A DNA stretch of 40,149 bases from Bacillota bacterium (GTDB taxonomy: Bacteria; Bacillota; Clostridia; Peptostreptococcales; Anaerovoracaceae), in the NCBI GenBank assembly GCA_017436705.1, contig JAFSCP010000034.1, forward strand, positions 1-40,149, in the 5' to 3' direction. Each line of letters opens with the position of its first letter. Within the stretch, counting starts at the first letter, position 1. The notes beneath the pieces are model-generated. The model saw nothing but the letters and a program-made list of their open reading frames with translations, had not been told where the DNA came from and made no database searches. The position numbers and the translations under genes were made by a program. This document shows, piece after piece, positions 7,451-15,866 of the stretch.

Positions 7451-7654
7451 TTATTCAAATTCAGCCTTGATTTCGTCAATCATCTGATAAATGTCGCCTC
7501 TGCAGCCGCCGCATTTGTTGCCCACATTTGCTGCCTCGATAACTTCCTTGATATCAAATAATTTTTTTTCACGGATAATATCTTCAACTTCGCCTCTTGT
7601 CACATTGCGGCAAGGGCAGATTACATATTCTCTTGATTTTCTGTCAATCGCCAT
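7451..7654 (-). CDS. BFD-like [2Fe-2S] binding protein
   Basis: A 67-residue protein with the cysteine pattern of the BFD/NifU-type [2Fe-2S] domain (PF04324): C13-x-C15 in VICPCRNVTRGEV and C48-x2-C51 in GNKCGGCRGDI. Such domains bind a redox-active cluster and act as small electron carriers or as regulators of iron release and nitrite reductases. It is the first gene of the minus-strand operon and starts at an ATG after AAGGAG. A stand-alone domain of this size is usual. Its link to the TPR/DUF genes is seen only from proximity. Confidence 0.85.
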   Translation of the reverse strand: MAIDRKSREYVICPCRNVTRGEVEDIIREKKLFDIKEVIEAANVGNKCGGCRGDIYQMIDEIKAEFE

Positions 7655-7685
7655 GGTAAATTCTCCTTTTCATCAAATTTATTAT

Positions 7686-7745
7686 ATAATACCACAAGAT
7701 AATGTAGTTGACACGTTTGAATTTTTAATTTATTTGTGGTAAAAT
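7686..7745. promoter_or_regulatory. Symmetric divergent promoter pair with shared inverted repeat
   Basis: Plus strand: -35 TTGAAT (7717-7722), 17 bp, extended -10 TGG-TAAAAT (7737-7745), driving the CobW gene. Minus strand: -35 GTGTCA (7709-7714), 17 bp, extended -10 TGG-TATTAT (7686-7694), driving the BFD operon. The two -35 hexamers are 2 bp apart and the arms ACCACAA (7691-7697) and TTGTGGT (7734-7740) are centred on exactly the same point, so one regulator could control both directions. Confidence 0.7.
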
Positions 7746-7783
7746 ATATTATTCAATATTTTAAAAATTTTTAAAGAAAAGAG

Positions 7784-8974
7784 ATGGAAATACAAATGAC
7801 AAAAGTTGATATTTTTTCAGGCTTTTTAGGAGCCGGCAAAACTACTTTAATCAAAAAATTAATTGAAGAAGCATACGAAGGCGAACAGATCGTTTTAATC
7901 GAAAACGAATTCGGCGAAATCGGCATCGATGGCGGATTCCTTAAAGACGCAGGCGTTGAAATCAATGAAATGAATTCCGGCTGCATCTGCTGCAGTCTGG
8001 TAGGAGACTTCGGAAAGGCTCTGGGACAGGTTCTCGAGCAGTTCCATCCTGACAGAATTTTAATCGAACCATCAGGAGTCGGCAAGCTCAGCGACATTAT
8101 TCAGGCCGTTGAAAATCTTGAACTTGATGATGTGCAGCTTAACGGCTTCACAACAGTTGTGGATGCCAAGAAAGCAAAAATATACATGAAGAACTTCGGC
8201 GAATTCTACAACAACCAGGTAGAACACGCAAGTTCTGTTATCCTCAGCCACACTAAGGATATGGACGAAGAAAAACTTGAAAAGGTTGTGGCACTTATCA
8301 GAGAACACAACGAACACGCGACAGTAATCACAACTGACTGGGATGCTCTGGACGGCAAGCAGATTCTTGCGGCTATGGAAAACAAGGACACAATTGCGGA
8401 TGCTCTCCACATGCTCGAAGAAGAACATGAACATCACCATCATGAGCATCACCACCATCATCATGACCACGATGAAGAATGTTGCTGCGGCCACGACCAT
8501 CACCATCATGACCACGATGAAGAATGCTGCTGCGGTCATCATGATCATGAAGAACATGAACATCATCATCATGACCATGAATACGGTGAATGCTGCTGTG
8601 GTCACGATCATCATCACGGACACGAGCATCATCACCACGATCACGACGGACACTGTTGCTGCGGTCATGACCATGGCCACGAAGGACACCACCATGCAGA
8701 CGAAGTGTTCGACAGCATCGGTATTGAAACAACTAAAAAGTTCTCAATGGAAAAGATTGCTGAAATTCTTGCAGCCCTTGAAGATGAACACGAATACGGT
8801 TTCGTTCTCCGTGCAAAGGGTATCGTAGAAGGTCAGGACGGCCAGTGGATTCACTTCGACTATGTACCTGGCGAACCTGATGTAAGAATCGGCAGCGCAG
8901 GAATCACAGGCAGAATCTGCGTAATCGGTGCAGATATCGACCGCGAAAAGATTTACGCTGCTTTCGAACTGTAG
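7784..8974 (+). CDS. CobW/COG0523 G3E GTPase with His/Cys-rich metal-binding tail
   Basis: A 396-residue P-loop GTPase of the G3E (COG0523) family. Seen: Walker A GAGKTT (16-21), ENEFGEIGIDG switch I region (40-50), the family CxCC metal motif GCICC (C67, C69, C70), EPSGVG (95-100), and SHTKDMD (155-161) in place of the usual NKxD. Residues 214-305 are a run rich in His, Asp, Glu and Cys holding four CCCGH motifs (233, 248, 270, 291). The CobW C-terminal domain follows (about 308-396). The family inserts or delivers metals, often zinc, to client proteins. The ATG at 7784 or the one at 7796 could be the start; neither has a strong ribosome binding site. The next gene is 12 bases downstream. 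Confidence 0.92.
   Translation: MEIQMTKVDIFSGFLGAGKTTLIKKLIEEAYEGEQIVLIENEFGEIGIDGGFLKDAGVEINEMNSGCICCSLVGDFGKALGQVLEQFHPDRILIEPSGVGKLSDIIQAVENLELDDVQLNGFTTVVDAKKAKIYMKNFGEFYNNQVEHASSVILSHTKDMDEEKLEKVVALIREHNEHATVITTDWDALDGKQILAAMENKDTIADALHMLEEEHEHHHHEHHHHHHDHDEECCCGHDHHHHDHDEECCCGHHDHEEHEHHHHDHEYGECCCGHDHHHGHEHHHHDHDGHCCCGHDHGHEGHHHADEVFDSIGIETTKKFSMEKIAEILAALEDEHEYGFVLRAKGIVEGQDGQWIHFDYVPGEPDVRIGSAGITGRICVIGADIDREKIYAAFEL
8423..8698 (+). repeat. In-gene tandem repeat coding His-rich CCCGH units
   Basis: Within the CobW gene, about 276 bp consist of degenerate repeats of CAT/CAC, GAC and GAA codons with four TGCTGCTGCGG-like cores, spaced 45, 66 and 63 bp apart, coding the CCCGH motifs. 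Such repetitive DNA can expand or contract by slippage or recombination in multiples of three. Confidence 0.85.
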
Positions 8975-8986
8975 GAGGAAAACAAC

Positions 8987-9937
8987 ATGCAAGTAAGAGA
9001 AATACCTGTATACCTTTTTACAGGTTTCATAGATGCGGGCAAGAGCACTTTTATTCAGGAAACTCTGGAAGACCCTGCTTTCAACGATGGTCAGCGTACT
9101 CTGCTTCTGGTCTGCGAAGAAGGGGAGATTGAGTTTGAACCTGTAAAATTTGCTTCTTCCAACGTAAAAATCGTAAGAGTGGAAGACGAGGAACAGCTCA
9201 CCGGAGCATACCTTGAACAGCTTCAGTTTGATACAAACTGCGAAAAGGTAGTGGTTGAATTCAACGGAATGTGGGTACTTGATGCTCTGTACAACAACAT
9301 GCCTCAGGGATGGACAGTTTATCAGGAAATGACTTTTGCTGATGCTCAGACGTTTGAAATGTACAATGCAAACATGAGAAACCTGGTTTTCGATAAGCTT
9401 AAATCCACAGAAACCATTGTTTTCAAACACTTTACAAAGGAAATGGACAAAATGCCTTTCCACAAAATCGTCCGCGCTGTTAACCGCCGCTGCGATATCA
9501 TTTATGAATACGGTCCGAACAATATTGAAATTGACAATATTGAAGACCCGCTGCCATTTGACCTGAACGCGCCGGTTGTCGAAATCGAGGACAAGGACTA
9601 CGCAATCTGGTACAGCGATATGAACGACGAAGAAGAAAAATATTACGGAAAGACTCTTCACTTCAAGGGCCGCAGCCTTCTGGGCGGCGGACTTGGTGAC
9701 GATGAGTTCGTAATCGGACGTCATATTATGACATGCTGTGTTGAGGACATCCAGTTCGGCGGTCTGGTTGCCAAGTATCCAGAAAGTCAGAGCCTGGAAC
9801 ACGGCGGCTGGGTTGACATGGTAGCTGAAGTCAGAAGAGAGTACAGCAAGATGTACGAAAGCGTAGGACCTGTTTTCCACGTAATCAAAGTAGAAAAATG
9901 TGAGCCCCTGGAAGAAGAGGTGGCAACTTTCTACTAA
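8987..9937 (+). CDS. Degenerate CobW-like GTPase fused to a DUF1980-like (TIGR03943-type) domain
   Basis: A 316-residue protein. The N-terminal half has a P-loop DAGKST (16-21) in the CobW context [20 protein letters not shown], but the family CxCC metal motif is absent ([14 protein letters not shown] instead). Residues about 225-316 ([11 protein letters not shown] at 241-251, [10 protein letters not shown], then VIKVEKCEP near the end) resemble the C-terminal domain of the DUF1980/TIGR03943 proteins that accompany zinc-related permeases and COG0523 proteins; this assignment is from memory of the motif, not a search. AGGAGG precedes the ATG, 12 bases after the CobW gene, so the pair is an operon. 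It probably partners the upstream metal GTPase. Confidence 0.78.
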   Translation: MQVREIPVYLFTGFIDAGKSTFIQETLEDPAFNDGQRTLLLVCEEGEIEFEPVKFASSNVKIVRVEDEEQLTGAYLEQLQFDTNCEKVVVEFNGMWVLDALYNNMPQGWTVYQEMTFADAQTFEMYNANMRNLVFDKLKSTETIVFKHFTKEMDKMPFHKIVRAVNRRCDIIYEYGPNNIEIDNIEDPLPFDLNAPVVEIEDKDYAIWYSDMNDEEEKYYGKTLHFKGRSLLGGGLGDDEFVIGRHIMTCCVEDIQFGGLVAKYPESQSLEHGGWVDMVAEVRREYSKMYESVGPVFHVIKVEKCEPLEEEVATFY

Positions 9938-9957
9938 AAATAAAGGAGGTTTTATCA

Positions 9958-12321
9958 ATGAACGACAGAACTTTTTTATCAGAAGAGTATTTAAAAAAGC
10001 TTGATGCTTATTTCCGTGCTGCCAATTACCTTTCAGCAGCGCAGCTTTATCTTCTGGAAAATCCTTTGCTCAGAGAGCCTCTGAAAAAGGAACACATCAA
10101 GAAAAAAATCGTAGGCCACTGGGGCACAGTTCCCGGCCAGAACTTTGTATATGCTCACATGAACAGAGCAATCAAAAAATATGACCTTGATATGATTCTC
10201 ATTTCAGGTCCGGGTCATGGCGGAAACTTCTTCGTTTCCAACGCTTATCTTGAAGGCACATACAGCGAAGTATATCCGAATGTAGGCCTGGATAAGGAAG
10301 GCATGACCAGACTCTGCAAGCAGTTCTCCTTCCCTGGCGGCGTAAGCAGCCATGTGGCACCTGAAACTCCTGGTTCCATCAACGAAGGCGGCGAGCTTGG
10401 CTATTCACTGGCGCACTCATTCGGTGCAGTTTTTGATAATCCTGACCTCATTGCAACATGTATTGTAGGCGACGGCGAAGCTGAAACCGGCCCGCTGGCG
10501 ACTGCATGGCACTCAAATAAATTCCTTAACGCTGCAAGAGACGGTGCAGTTCTGCCGATTCTTGACCTTAACGGCTACAAGATTGCAAACCCTACTGTTT
10601 TTGCGAGAATTTCCCGTCAGGAACAGGAATGGTTCTTCAAGGGCTGCGGCTGGACACCTTACTTCGTAAAGGGCGACGATCCTGAAAAGATTCACAGAGA
10701 AATGGCTGAGGCTGTAGACAAGTGTATCGAAGAAATCAAGGAAATCCAGCGCAAGGCGAGAGAAGAAGGATGCACAGAAAGACCTTTCTGGCCGATGATT
10801 GTTCTTGAAACTCCTAAGGGCTGGACCGGTCCTAAGGTTGTTGACGGCAAGCCTATCGAAGGTACTTTCAGAGCACATCAGGTTCCTATTTCCATGGAAA
10901 AAGAAGAGCATCTGGCACAGCTTGAAGAATGGCTCAGAAGCTACAGACCTGAAGAACTTTTCGGCGATGACTATAAGCTGATTCCAGAACTGAGAGAGCT
11001 GGCACCAGAAGGTGACAGAAGAATCAGTGCCAACCCTCATGCCAACGGCGGCAAGCTCCTCCGTGACCTGAGAACCCCTGACTTTAAAAAATACGCAGTT
11101 GACGTGCCATACCCTGGCAGCGTAAAGGCTCAGGACATGCTGGAACTTGGCGGATACGTAAGAGATTTATTCGTTTTAAATAAAGAAAGCAAGAACTTCA
11201 GAGTTTTTGGTCCGGACGAAACCAAGTCCAACAGACTGTACAAGGCCTTTGAAGTTGAAAAGAGAGCATTCAATGCTGAAATGATTGAAGGTGATGAAGA
11301 CCTGGCAATTGACGGACGCATCATGGACTCCTACCTGTCTGAACACATGTGTGAAGGCTGGCTGGAAGGTTACCTGCTCACAGGACGTCATGGTTTCTTT
11401 GCAAGTTACGAATCCTTCATAAGAGTAGTTGACTCAATGGTTGCACAGCACGCAAAATGGCTCAAAGTCTGCAACCAGCTGCCTTGGAGACAGAAGATTG
11501 CATCACTCAATCTTATCCTTTCTTCCAACGTATGGCAGCAGGACCACAATGGTTATACTCATCAGGACCCAGGTTTCCTGGATCACGTTGCAAACAAAAA
11601 AGCAGACGTTGTCCGCATGTACCTGCCGCCTGATGCAAACTGTCTGCTTTCATGCTTCGACCACTGCATCAAGAGCAAGAATTATGTCAATGTAATGGTT
11701 ACATCCAAACATCCTAGCATGCAGTGGCTCACAATGGACCAGGCTGTTACGCACTGCACTCAGGGTATCGGCATCTGGAAATGGGCAAGTAACGACCAGG
11801 GCGCAGAACCTGACATCGTAATGGCTTGCTGCGGTGATACACCTACAGTTGAAGCTCTTGCTGCAACTACAATTCTCCGCGACAACATTCCTGGAATCAA
11901 GATCCGTTTCATCAACGTTGTAGACCTGATGAAGATGGAATCACATCTGCTTCATCCTCACGGCCTGACAGACGAAGAATTCGACCTGCTGTTCACCAAG
12001 GACAAACCGGTTGTATTCGCTTTCCACGGCTATCCTAAGTTAATTCACGAACTGACTCAGGGCAGAACCAACGAAAAGAACTTCTTCGTACACGGTTATC
12101 AGGAAGAAGGTACAATTACTACAGCATTCGACATGAGAGTTCAGAATCATATCGACAGATTCAGCCTTGTTAAGGAAGCTCTCAAACAGCTGCCTCAGCT
12201 TGGCGATATTGCCGGCCACCTGAACCAGGAAATGAACGACCTGCTTGTTAAGCATAAGAACTATATTGCTGAATACGGTCAGGACCTTCCTGAAGTTACG
12301 GAATGGAAGTGGCATGAGTAA
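9958..12321 (+). CDS. xfp: Xylulose-5-P/fructose-6-P phosphoketolase
   Basis: A 787-residue thiamine-diphosphate enzyme of usual length. It splits xylulose 5-phosphate (and often fructose 6-phosphate) with phosphate into acetyl-phosphate and glyceraldehyde 3-phosphate or erythrose 4-phosphate, the key step of the phosphoketolase or bifid pathway. Seen: [22 protein letters not shown], the family signature EGGELGY (about 143-149), the ThDP-binding [12 protein letters not shown] (about 169-180), YESF and [18 protein letters not shown] in the transketolase-like second domain, and SKHPSMQWL. The ATG follows AAAGGAGG, 20 bases after the fusion GTPase gene. The stop overlaps the next start (TAATG), coupling it to the EFR1 gene. 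Confidence 0.97.
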   Translation: MNDRTFLSEEYLKKLDAYFRAANYLSAAQLYLLENPLLREPLKKEHIKKKIVGHWGTVPGQNFVYAHMNRAIKKYDLDMILISGPGHGGNFFVSNAYLEGTYSEVYPNVGLDKEGMTRLCKQFSFPGGVSSHVAPETPGSINEGGELGYSLAHSFGAVFDNPDLIATCIVGDGEAETGPLATAWHSNKFLNAARDGAVLPILDLNGYKIANPTVFARISRQEQEWFFKGCGWTPYFVKGDDPEKIHREMAEAVDKCIEEIKEIQRKAREEGCTERPFWPMIVLETPKGWTGPKVVDGKPIEGTFRAHQVPISMEKEEHLAQLEEWLRSYRPEELFGDDYKLIPELRELAPEGDRRISANPHANGGKLLRDLRTPDFKKYAVDVPYPGSVKAQDMLELGGYVRDLFVLNKESKNFRVFGPDETKSNRLYKAFEVEKRAFNAEMIEGDEDLAIDGRIMDSYLSEHMCEGWLEGYLLTGRHGFFASYESFIRVVDSMVAQHAKWLKVCNQLPWRQKIASLNLILSSNVWQQDHNGYTHQDPGFLDHVANKKADVVRMYLPPDANCLLSCFDHCIKSKNYVNVMVTSKHPSMQWLTMDQAVTHCTQGIGIWKWASNDQGAEPDIVMACCGDTPTVEALAATTILRDNIPGIKIRFINVVDLMKMESHLLHPHGLTDEEFDLLFTKDKPVVFAFHGYPKLIHELTQGRTNEKNFFVHGYQEEGTITTAFDMRVQNHIDRFSLVKEALKQLPQLGDIAGHLNQEMNDLLVKHKNYIAEYGQDLPEVTEWKWHE

Positions 12322-13064
12322 TGGTACTGTATTTCAGTGGAACAGGTAACAGCCAGTATGTGGCTGAAGTAATCGCTGAAGGACTCGGCGATGAACTTAT
12401 CTCAATTAACAATTATATGAAAGACGGTATTGCCGGGGACTTTGTCTCCGGCAAGCCTTACGTGCTTGTATGTCCGACCTATGCGTGGCGGGTACCTCTG
12501 GTAGTTGAAGAATGGCTGAGAACTGCACGTTTTGATGGCAACGACAACATGTATTTCGTACTGACATGCGGTGACAGCACAGGCGGCGCCCAGGCATTTG
12601 CAAAGAAACTCTGCGATGAAATCGGTATGAAATACCGCGGCCTTAAAACCGTGGTGATGCCTGAAAATTACATAGGCATGTTCAATGTACCGGACAAGGA
12701 AGAGTCTGCAAGGATTGTAAATGCTGCGATGCGCCCTGTTAAATCGGCGGTGAAAGCAATCGCAGCAGGAGAGACCATCGAAGAAAAAATCATGCCTTTC
12801 GGCATGTTAATGAGCACGCTTGTAAACAAGGTTTTCTTTACATTCATCGTAAAGGACAAAGGTTTCCATCTCGAAAAAGACTGTATTTCCTGCGGCAAGT
12901 GTGTTGACCTTTGCCCGCTCAATAATGTCAGTCTGGTAAACGGCAAGCCTGTATGGGGCGGCAACTGCACACACTGCATGGCATGCATCTGCGGCTGCCC
13001 GGCAGAGTGCATCGAATACAAAAATGCCAGCCAGAAGAGAAGAAAATACTGGTTCGGGAGATAA
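12321..13064 (+). CDS. EFR1-family ferredoxin-flavoprotein
   Basis: A 247-residue two-domain redox protein. The N-terminal flavodoxin-like domain has the FMN phosphate loop SGTGNS (6-11) and CPTYAWRVPLVV; the C-terminal part has two [4Fe-4S] motifs, CISCGKCVDLCP and CTHCMACICGCP, as in bacterial 2x4Fe-4S ferredoxins. This is the architecture of the EFR1 family, cytoplasmic electron carriers of anaerobes. The ATG overlaps the xfp stop by one base, so it is translationally coupled to phosphoketolase; whether this means a functional link or only co-expression is not known. Confidence 0.88.
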   Translation: MVLYFSGTGNSQYVAEVIAEGLGDELISINNYMKDGIAGDFVSGKPYVLVCPTYAWRVPLVVEEWLRTARFDGNDNMYFVLTCGDSTGGAQAFAKKLCDEIGMKYRGLKTVVMPENYIGMFNVPDKEESARIVNAAMRPVKSAVKAIAAGETIEEKIMPFGMLMSTLVNKVFFTFIVKDKGFHLEKDCISCGKCVDLCPLNNVSLVNGKPVWGGNCTHCMACICGCPAECIEYKNASQKRRKYWFGR

Positions 13065-13087
13065 TACATAAAAGGAGAACTGAAAAA

Positions 13088-13357
13088 TTGAAAAATTCAG
13101 CTAATATAATTTACTGCATCTTATGTGTGGTTTTCGTCGCAGGTATGATGTATTTCAATAAAATCGGCCAGCCTGTTTACAGCGATATGTGCCAGCATGC
13201 CACAATAATAGTATGTGGCCTGATTTTCATTCCTGATGCCAGAAGAAGATGCAGCGAAGAAAAAAGCAAGTTCAATATTTTTTATTTCGGATTGCTCTGC
13301 CTGGTGGAATTAATCTTTATTTTTATGCTGTTAAGAACAGCGGCAGCAGTATTTTAA
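13088..13357 (+). CDS. Small membrane protein, unrecognised
   Basis: An 89-residue protein with three hydrophobic segments (residues about 5-21, 33-45 and 63-87) and charged loops (PDARRRCSEEKSK). I do not recognise a family. The start is TTG at 13088, placed 8 bases after AAGGAGAAC (13072-13080); a longer reading would overlap the EFR1 gene and lacks a ribosome binding site. It is the last gene of the cobW-xfp run, directly before a terminator. Confidence 0.6.
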   Translation: MKNSANIIYCILCVVFVAGMMYFNKIGQPVYSDMCQHATIIVCGLIFIPDARRRCSEEKSKFNIFYFGLLCLVELIFIFMLLRTAAAVF

Positions 13358-13365
13358 ACAGTTTG

Positions 13366-13398
13366 AAACGCACAATTTGCAAGGGTTGTGCGTTTTTT
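13366..13398 (+). terminator. Terminator of the cobW-xfp operon
   Basis: Arms AAACGCACAA (13366-13375) and TTGTGCGTTT (13386-13395) form a perfect 10-bp stem, followed by more T residues (to 13398). Confidence 0.85.
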
Positions 13399-13494
13399 AG
13401 TAGGCAAAATTAATAAAAAACAGTGAAAAAATAGTGAAATTTTTTGAGAACAGTGTAGGGGTAATAGAAATCTGCTAACCTATGTATTATAATA

Positions 13495-13523
13495 TTGACT
13501 TCAATGGTACAATTGGATAAAAT
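13495..13523 (+). promoter_or_regulatory. Promoter of the mntA-hepT pair
   Basis: TTGACT (13495-13500), 17-bp spacer, TAAAAT (13518-13523). Transcription would start near 13530, which excludes the upstream TTG/ATG codons in frame as starts for mntA and supports GTG at 13549. A second -10-like TATAAT lies at 13488-13493 without a good -35. Confidence 0.72.
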
Positions 13524-13548
13524 AATGAAAAAGAAAGAGGGTGAGATT

Positions 13549-13851
13549 GTGAAAAAAAGAGTACTTACATTAGAGAATATAACTGAAATCGTCAAACCAA
13601 TTGCTTTGAAATATAATGTTGAAGCAGTTTATTTATTCGGTTCTTACGCCAGAGGGGAGGCAACCGAAGACAGCGATTTGGATTTTCTTGTGTTTGGGGG
13701 AGATTCATTTAAGAAAACGCTTATTTTTGCTTTTGCAGAAGAACTGCGTGAGGCATTTGGATGTGCTGTGGATGTTTTTGAAATCCATGAAGTGAATCAG
13801 GACAGTATTTTTTATGACAGAATTATGAAAGAAAGGAGATTGGTTGCATGA
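13549..13851 (+). CDS. mntA: MntA-type minimal nucleotidyltransferase antitoxin
   Basis: A 100-residue minimal nucleotidyltransferase (counting from GTG 13549, preceded by GAGGGTGAG). Seen: the active-site motif GSYARGEATEDSDLD with G31-S32, D43 and D45. In the characterised MntA-HepT (type VII) pairs this protein adds AMP residues to the tyrosine of the HEPN toxin to silence it; the same role is inferred here from motif and neighbour. The stop overlaps the toxin start by 4 bases (ATGA), the usual arrangement. A longer start at 13525 is possible but would fall at the predicted transcription start. Confidence 0.88.
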   Translation: MKKRVLTLENITEIVKPIALKYNVEAVYLFGSYARGEATEDSDLDFLVFGGDSFKKTLIFAFAEELREAFGCAVDVFEIHEVNQDSIFYDRIMKERRLVA

Positions 13852-14183
13852 AGTATTCCGACCAGCAGAGGATACAGAAAATATATGAATATTCATCTAA
13901 ACTGCTTGGGTACATTGAAGAAAAGGGCATCACAAAAGATCATTTGCTTAATGATTTCTCTCTTCAGTGGCTGGTAACTACACCATTATACAATATCGGA
14001 GAACATGCTTATCTGCTTTCTTCTGAATATAAAGAGGCGCATAATGATATTACATGGGCTATGATTTCAGGTTTAAGACACCGGTTGGTTCATGACTATG
14101 ATGGAACAAACTGGAACATTATTGCAGATGTGGTGTTTGAAGAATTACCTGCTCTTATAAAACAATTAGATAAAATCCTTTAG
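13848..14183 (+). CDS. hepT: HepT-like HEPN-domain toxin (DUF86)
   Basis: A 111-residue all-helical protein of the DUF86/HEPN family. The catalytic RX4HXY motif is seen as R77-HRLV-H82-D-Y84, so both the RNase residues and the tyrosine that MntA modifies are intact. The family cleaves RNA (for some members tRNA) and stops growth unless modified. It overlaps mntA by 4 bases and ends at a terminator, so the pair is a self-contained toxin-antitoxin module; intact motifs suggest it is active. Confidence 0.88.
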   Translation: MKYSDQQRIQKIYEYSSKLLGYIEEKGITKDHLLNDFSLQWLVTTPLYNIGEHAYLLSSEYKEAHNDITWAMISGLRHRLVHDYDGTNWNIIADVVFEELPALIKQLDKIL

Positions 14184-14192
14184 TATACAACA

Positions 14193-14232
14193 ATCCCCCG
14201 GAAGCATTCCGCTCCGGGGGATAAGTGTTTTT
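14193..14232. terminator. Terminator between hepT and the CoA-transferase gene
   Basis: Arms ATCCCCCGGA (14193-14202) and TCCGGGGGAT (14213-14222), 10 bp, 10-nt loop, then AAGTGTTTTTT on the plus strand. The minus strand lacks a strong T run, so it serves mainly hepT and may also stop the convergent gene. Confidence 0.82.
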
Positions 14233-14249
14233 TGTTCAGTTTAAGACAA

Positions 14250-15758
14250 CTATTTCATGCTGCCAGTCTTTTCGAATCTGGAGTGCCATGATAAAGCTTC
14301 GTCCAGGATGTGTGGAGTCTGGCAAGGTGCTTCTGCACATGCTCTGTTGAAGTAGTCCATGAGCATATCCTTGTAATCAGGGTGAGCACAGTTTTCGATG
14401 ATCTTAACTGCTCTTTCCTTAGGGGAAAGGCCTCTTAAGTCAGCGTAGCCCTGTTCTGTTACGATTACCATTACTTCGTGTTCAGTGTGGTCTACGTGAG
14501 GACACATTGGAACGATGGAGGAGATTAAGCCTTCCTTTGCAATGGAGGATGTTGTGAAGATGGAGATGCCTGCGTTTCTGGAGAAGTCTCCGGAGCCGCC
14601 GATACCGTTCATAATCTTCTTGCCCTGAACGTGAGTGGAGTTTACGTTACCGTAGATGTCAACTTCGAGAGCAGTGTTCATTGCGATAACGCTGAGTCTT
14701 CTTGCAACTTCAGGGTTGTTGGAGATTTCTTCAGGTCTGAAGATAATCTTGTCCTTGAAGAATTCGATGTCTTCGAAGAACTTGATCTGGCCTTCAGGTG
14801 AAGGTGAGATGGAAGTTGTGGAAGCCTTGAGAGCTTTACCGCATCTGATGAGGTCGAGCATGGAGTCCTGAATTACTTCTGTGTAGCAAGTCAGGTTTTC
14901 GTATTCGGATTCGCAGAGACCGTAGAGAACAGCGTTTGCTACGGAACCTACACCGGACTGGATCGGAAGAAGTGATTTGCCGAGACGGCCTTCAGCAACT
15001 TCGTTTGCCAGGAATTTAAGAATGTTGTCGGAAATTTTCTTTTCTGTTTCTGTAACTTCAGCAAGAGGTCTTGTCTTGTCAATGTAATCAGAGATTACGA
15101 TTGCCTTGATCTTGTCCCAGCCGCATTCTACGTAAGTAGTACCGATTCTGTCGTCTGCCTTGCAGATGTTGATTGGTTTGCGGTGTGGTGGGTTTTCTGT
15201 GATATAGATATCGTGCATGCCTTCCAGAGCCATTGGCTTCTTCATTGCAATTTCAACGATTACTGTGTCAGCATGCTTTACGAAAGTAGGAGTGTTGCCT
15301 ACTGCAGTTGTAAGGATAAGGTTACCTTCTTCAGTGATTGCAATAGCTTCAACGATTGCAACTTCAGGCTTAGGAAGGAAGCCCATGTTTACATACTGAG
15401 GTGACTGGGAAAGGTGCATGTCGATGTACTGAACCTGTCCTGCGTTGATTGCCTTTCTGATTGTAGGGTTTGTGTGGTAAGGGAGTCTCTTCTTGATGAT
15501 GCCTGCTTCAACCATCATTGTGTCGATTTCAGGACCAAGGGATGCACCTGAATAAAGGTCAATCTGGAACTTGTCTCCGTTGTTTGCTCTTTCAGCAAGG
15601 GCAACAGGAACTGCCTTAGGATAACCGGATGGTGTGAAACCGCTCACACCTACTACCATGCCGTCTTTGATGAGCTTTGCAGCTTCTTCAGCAGTAGTGA
15701 TAAGAGCTTCTGCACGATCACTTCTTAATCTTTCTTTTAAATTCTGGTCTAAAGCCAT
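14250..15758 (-). CDS. Acetyl-CoA hydrolase / succinate CoA-transferase family protein
   Basis: A 502-residue class I CoA transferase of the Ach1/Cat1/AarC/ScpC group. Seen: VVGVSGFTPSGYPKAVP near the N-terminus, QSGVGSVANAVLYGL with the following CYTEVIQDSM (its glutamate corresponds to the catalytic residue that forms the glutamyl-CoA thioester), GIGGSGDFSRNA, and the C-terminal EQGYADLRGLSPKERA. Members move CoA between acetate, succinate, propionate or related acids. The substrate pair cannot be fixed from sequence. The ATG at 15758 follows AGGAGG; an in-frame ATG further upstream has no ribosome binding site. It is convergent with hepT and divergent from pyruvate kinase. Confidence 0.9.
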   Translation of the reverse strand: MALDQNLKERLRSDRAEALITTAEEAAKLIKDGMVVGVSGFTPSGYPKAVPVALAERANNGDKFQIDLYSGASLGPEIDTMMVEAGIIKKRLPYHTNPTIRKAINAGQVQYIDMHLSQSPQYVNMGFLPKPEVAIVEAIAITEEGNLILTTAVGNTPTFVKHADTVIVEIAMKKPMALEGMHDIYITENPPHRKPINICKADDRIGTTYVECGWDKIKAIVISDYIDKTRPLAEVTETEKKISDNILKFLANEVAEGRLGKSLLPIQSGVGSVANAVLYGLCESEYENLTCYTEVIQDSMLDLIRCGKALKASTTSISPSPEGQIKFFEDIEFFKDKIIFRPEEISNNPEVARRLSVIAMNTALEVDIYGNVNSTHVQGKKIMNGIGGSGDFSRNAGISIFTTSSIAKEGLISSIVPMCPHVDHTEHEVMVIVTEQGYADLRGLSPKERAVKIIENCAHPDYKDMLMDYFNRACAEAPCQTPHILDEALSWHSRFEKTGSMK

Positions 15759-15866
15759 GATTTTTTTCCTCCTGGTGTGTGTATATAATATTAAAGGTTT
15801 CAAAAATAAAACTACTAATACCCATTATAATTTTAAAATCTTTTTTTTAAAATATCAAGTGTTTTG

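Noticed and set aside
8072-8695. Minus-strand frame rich in Met/Val opposite the His-rich tail
   Set aside because: Its composition is only the complement of CAT/CAC codons (ATG/GTG); no start signal.
8423-8698. Non-coding tandem repeat or low-complexity artefact
   Set aside because: The frame stays open and the CobW C-terminal domain continues in frame after it, so it is coding.
8744-9958. Long minus-strand frame (about 400 codons) opposite the two CobW-type genes
   Set aside because: It is the shadow of the plus-strand codon pattern; no ribosome binding site, no family motif, and the plus-strand genes are clearly real.
12953-13087. Upstream start for the 89-residue membrane protein
   Set aside because: Would overlap the ferredoxin clusters of the EFR1 gene in another frame; TTG 13088 has AAGGAGAAC.
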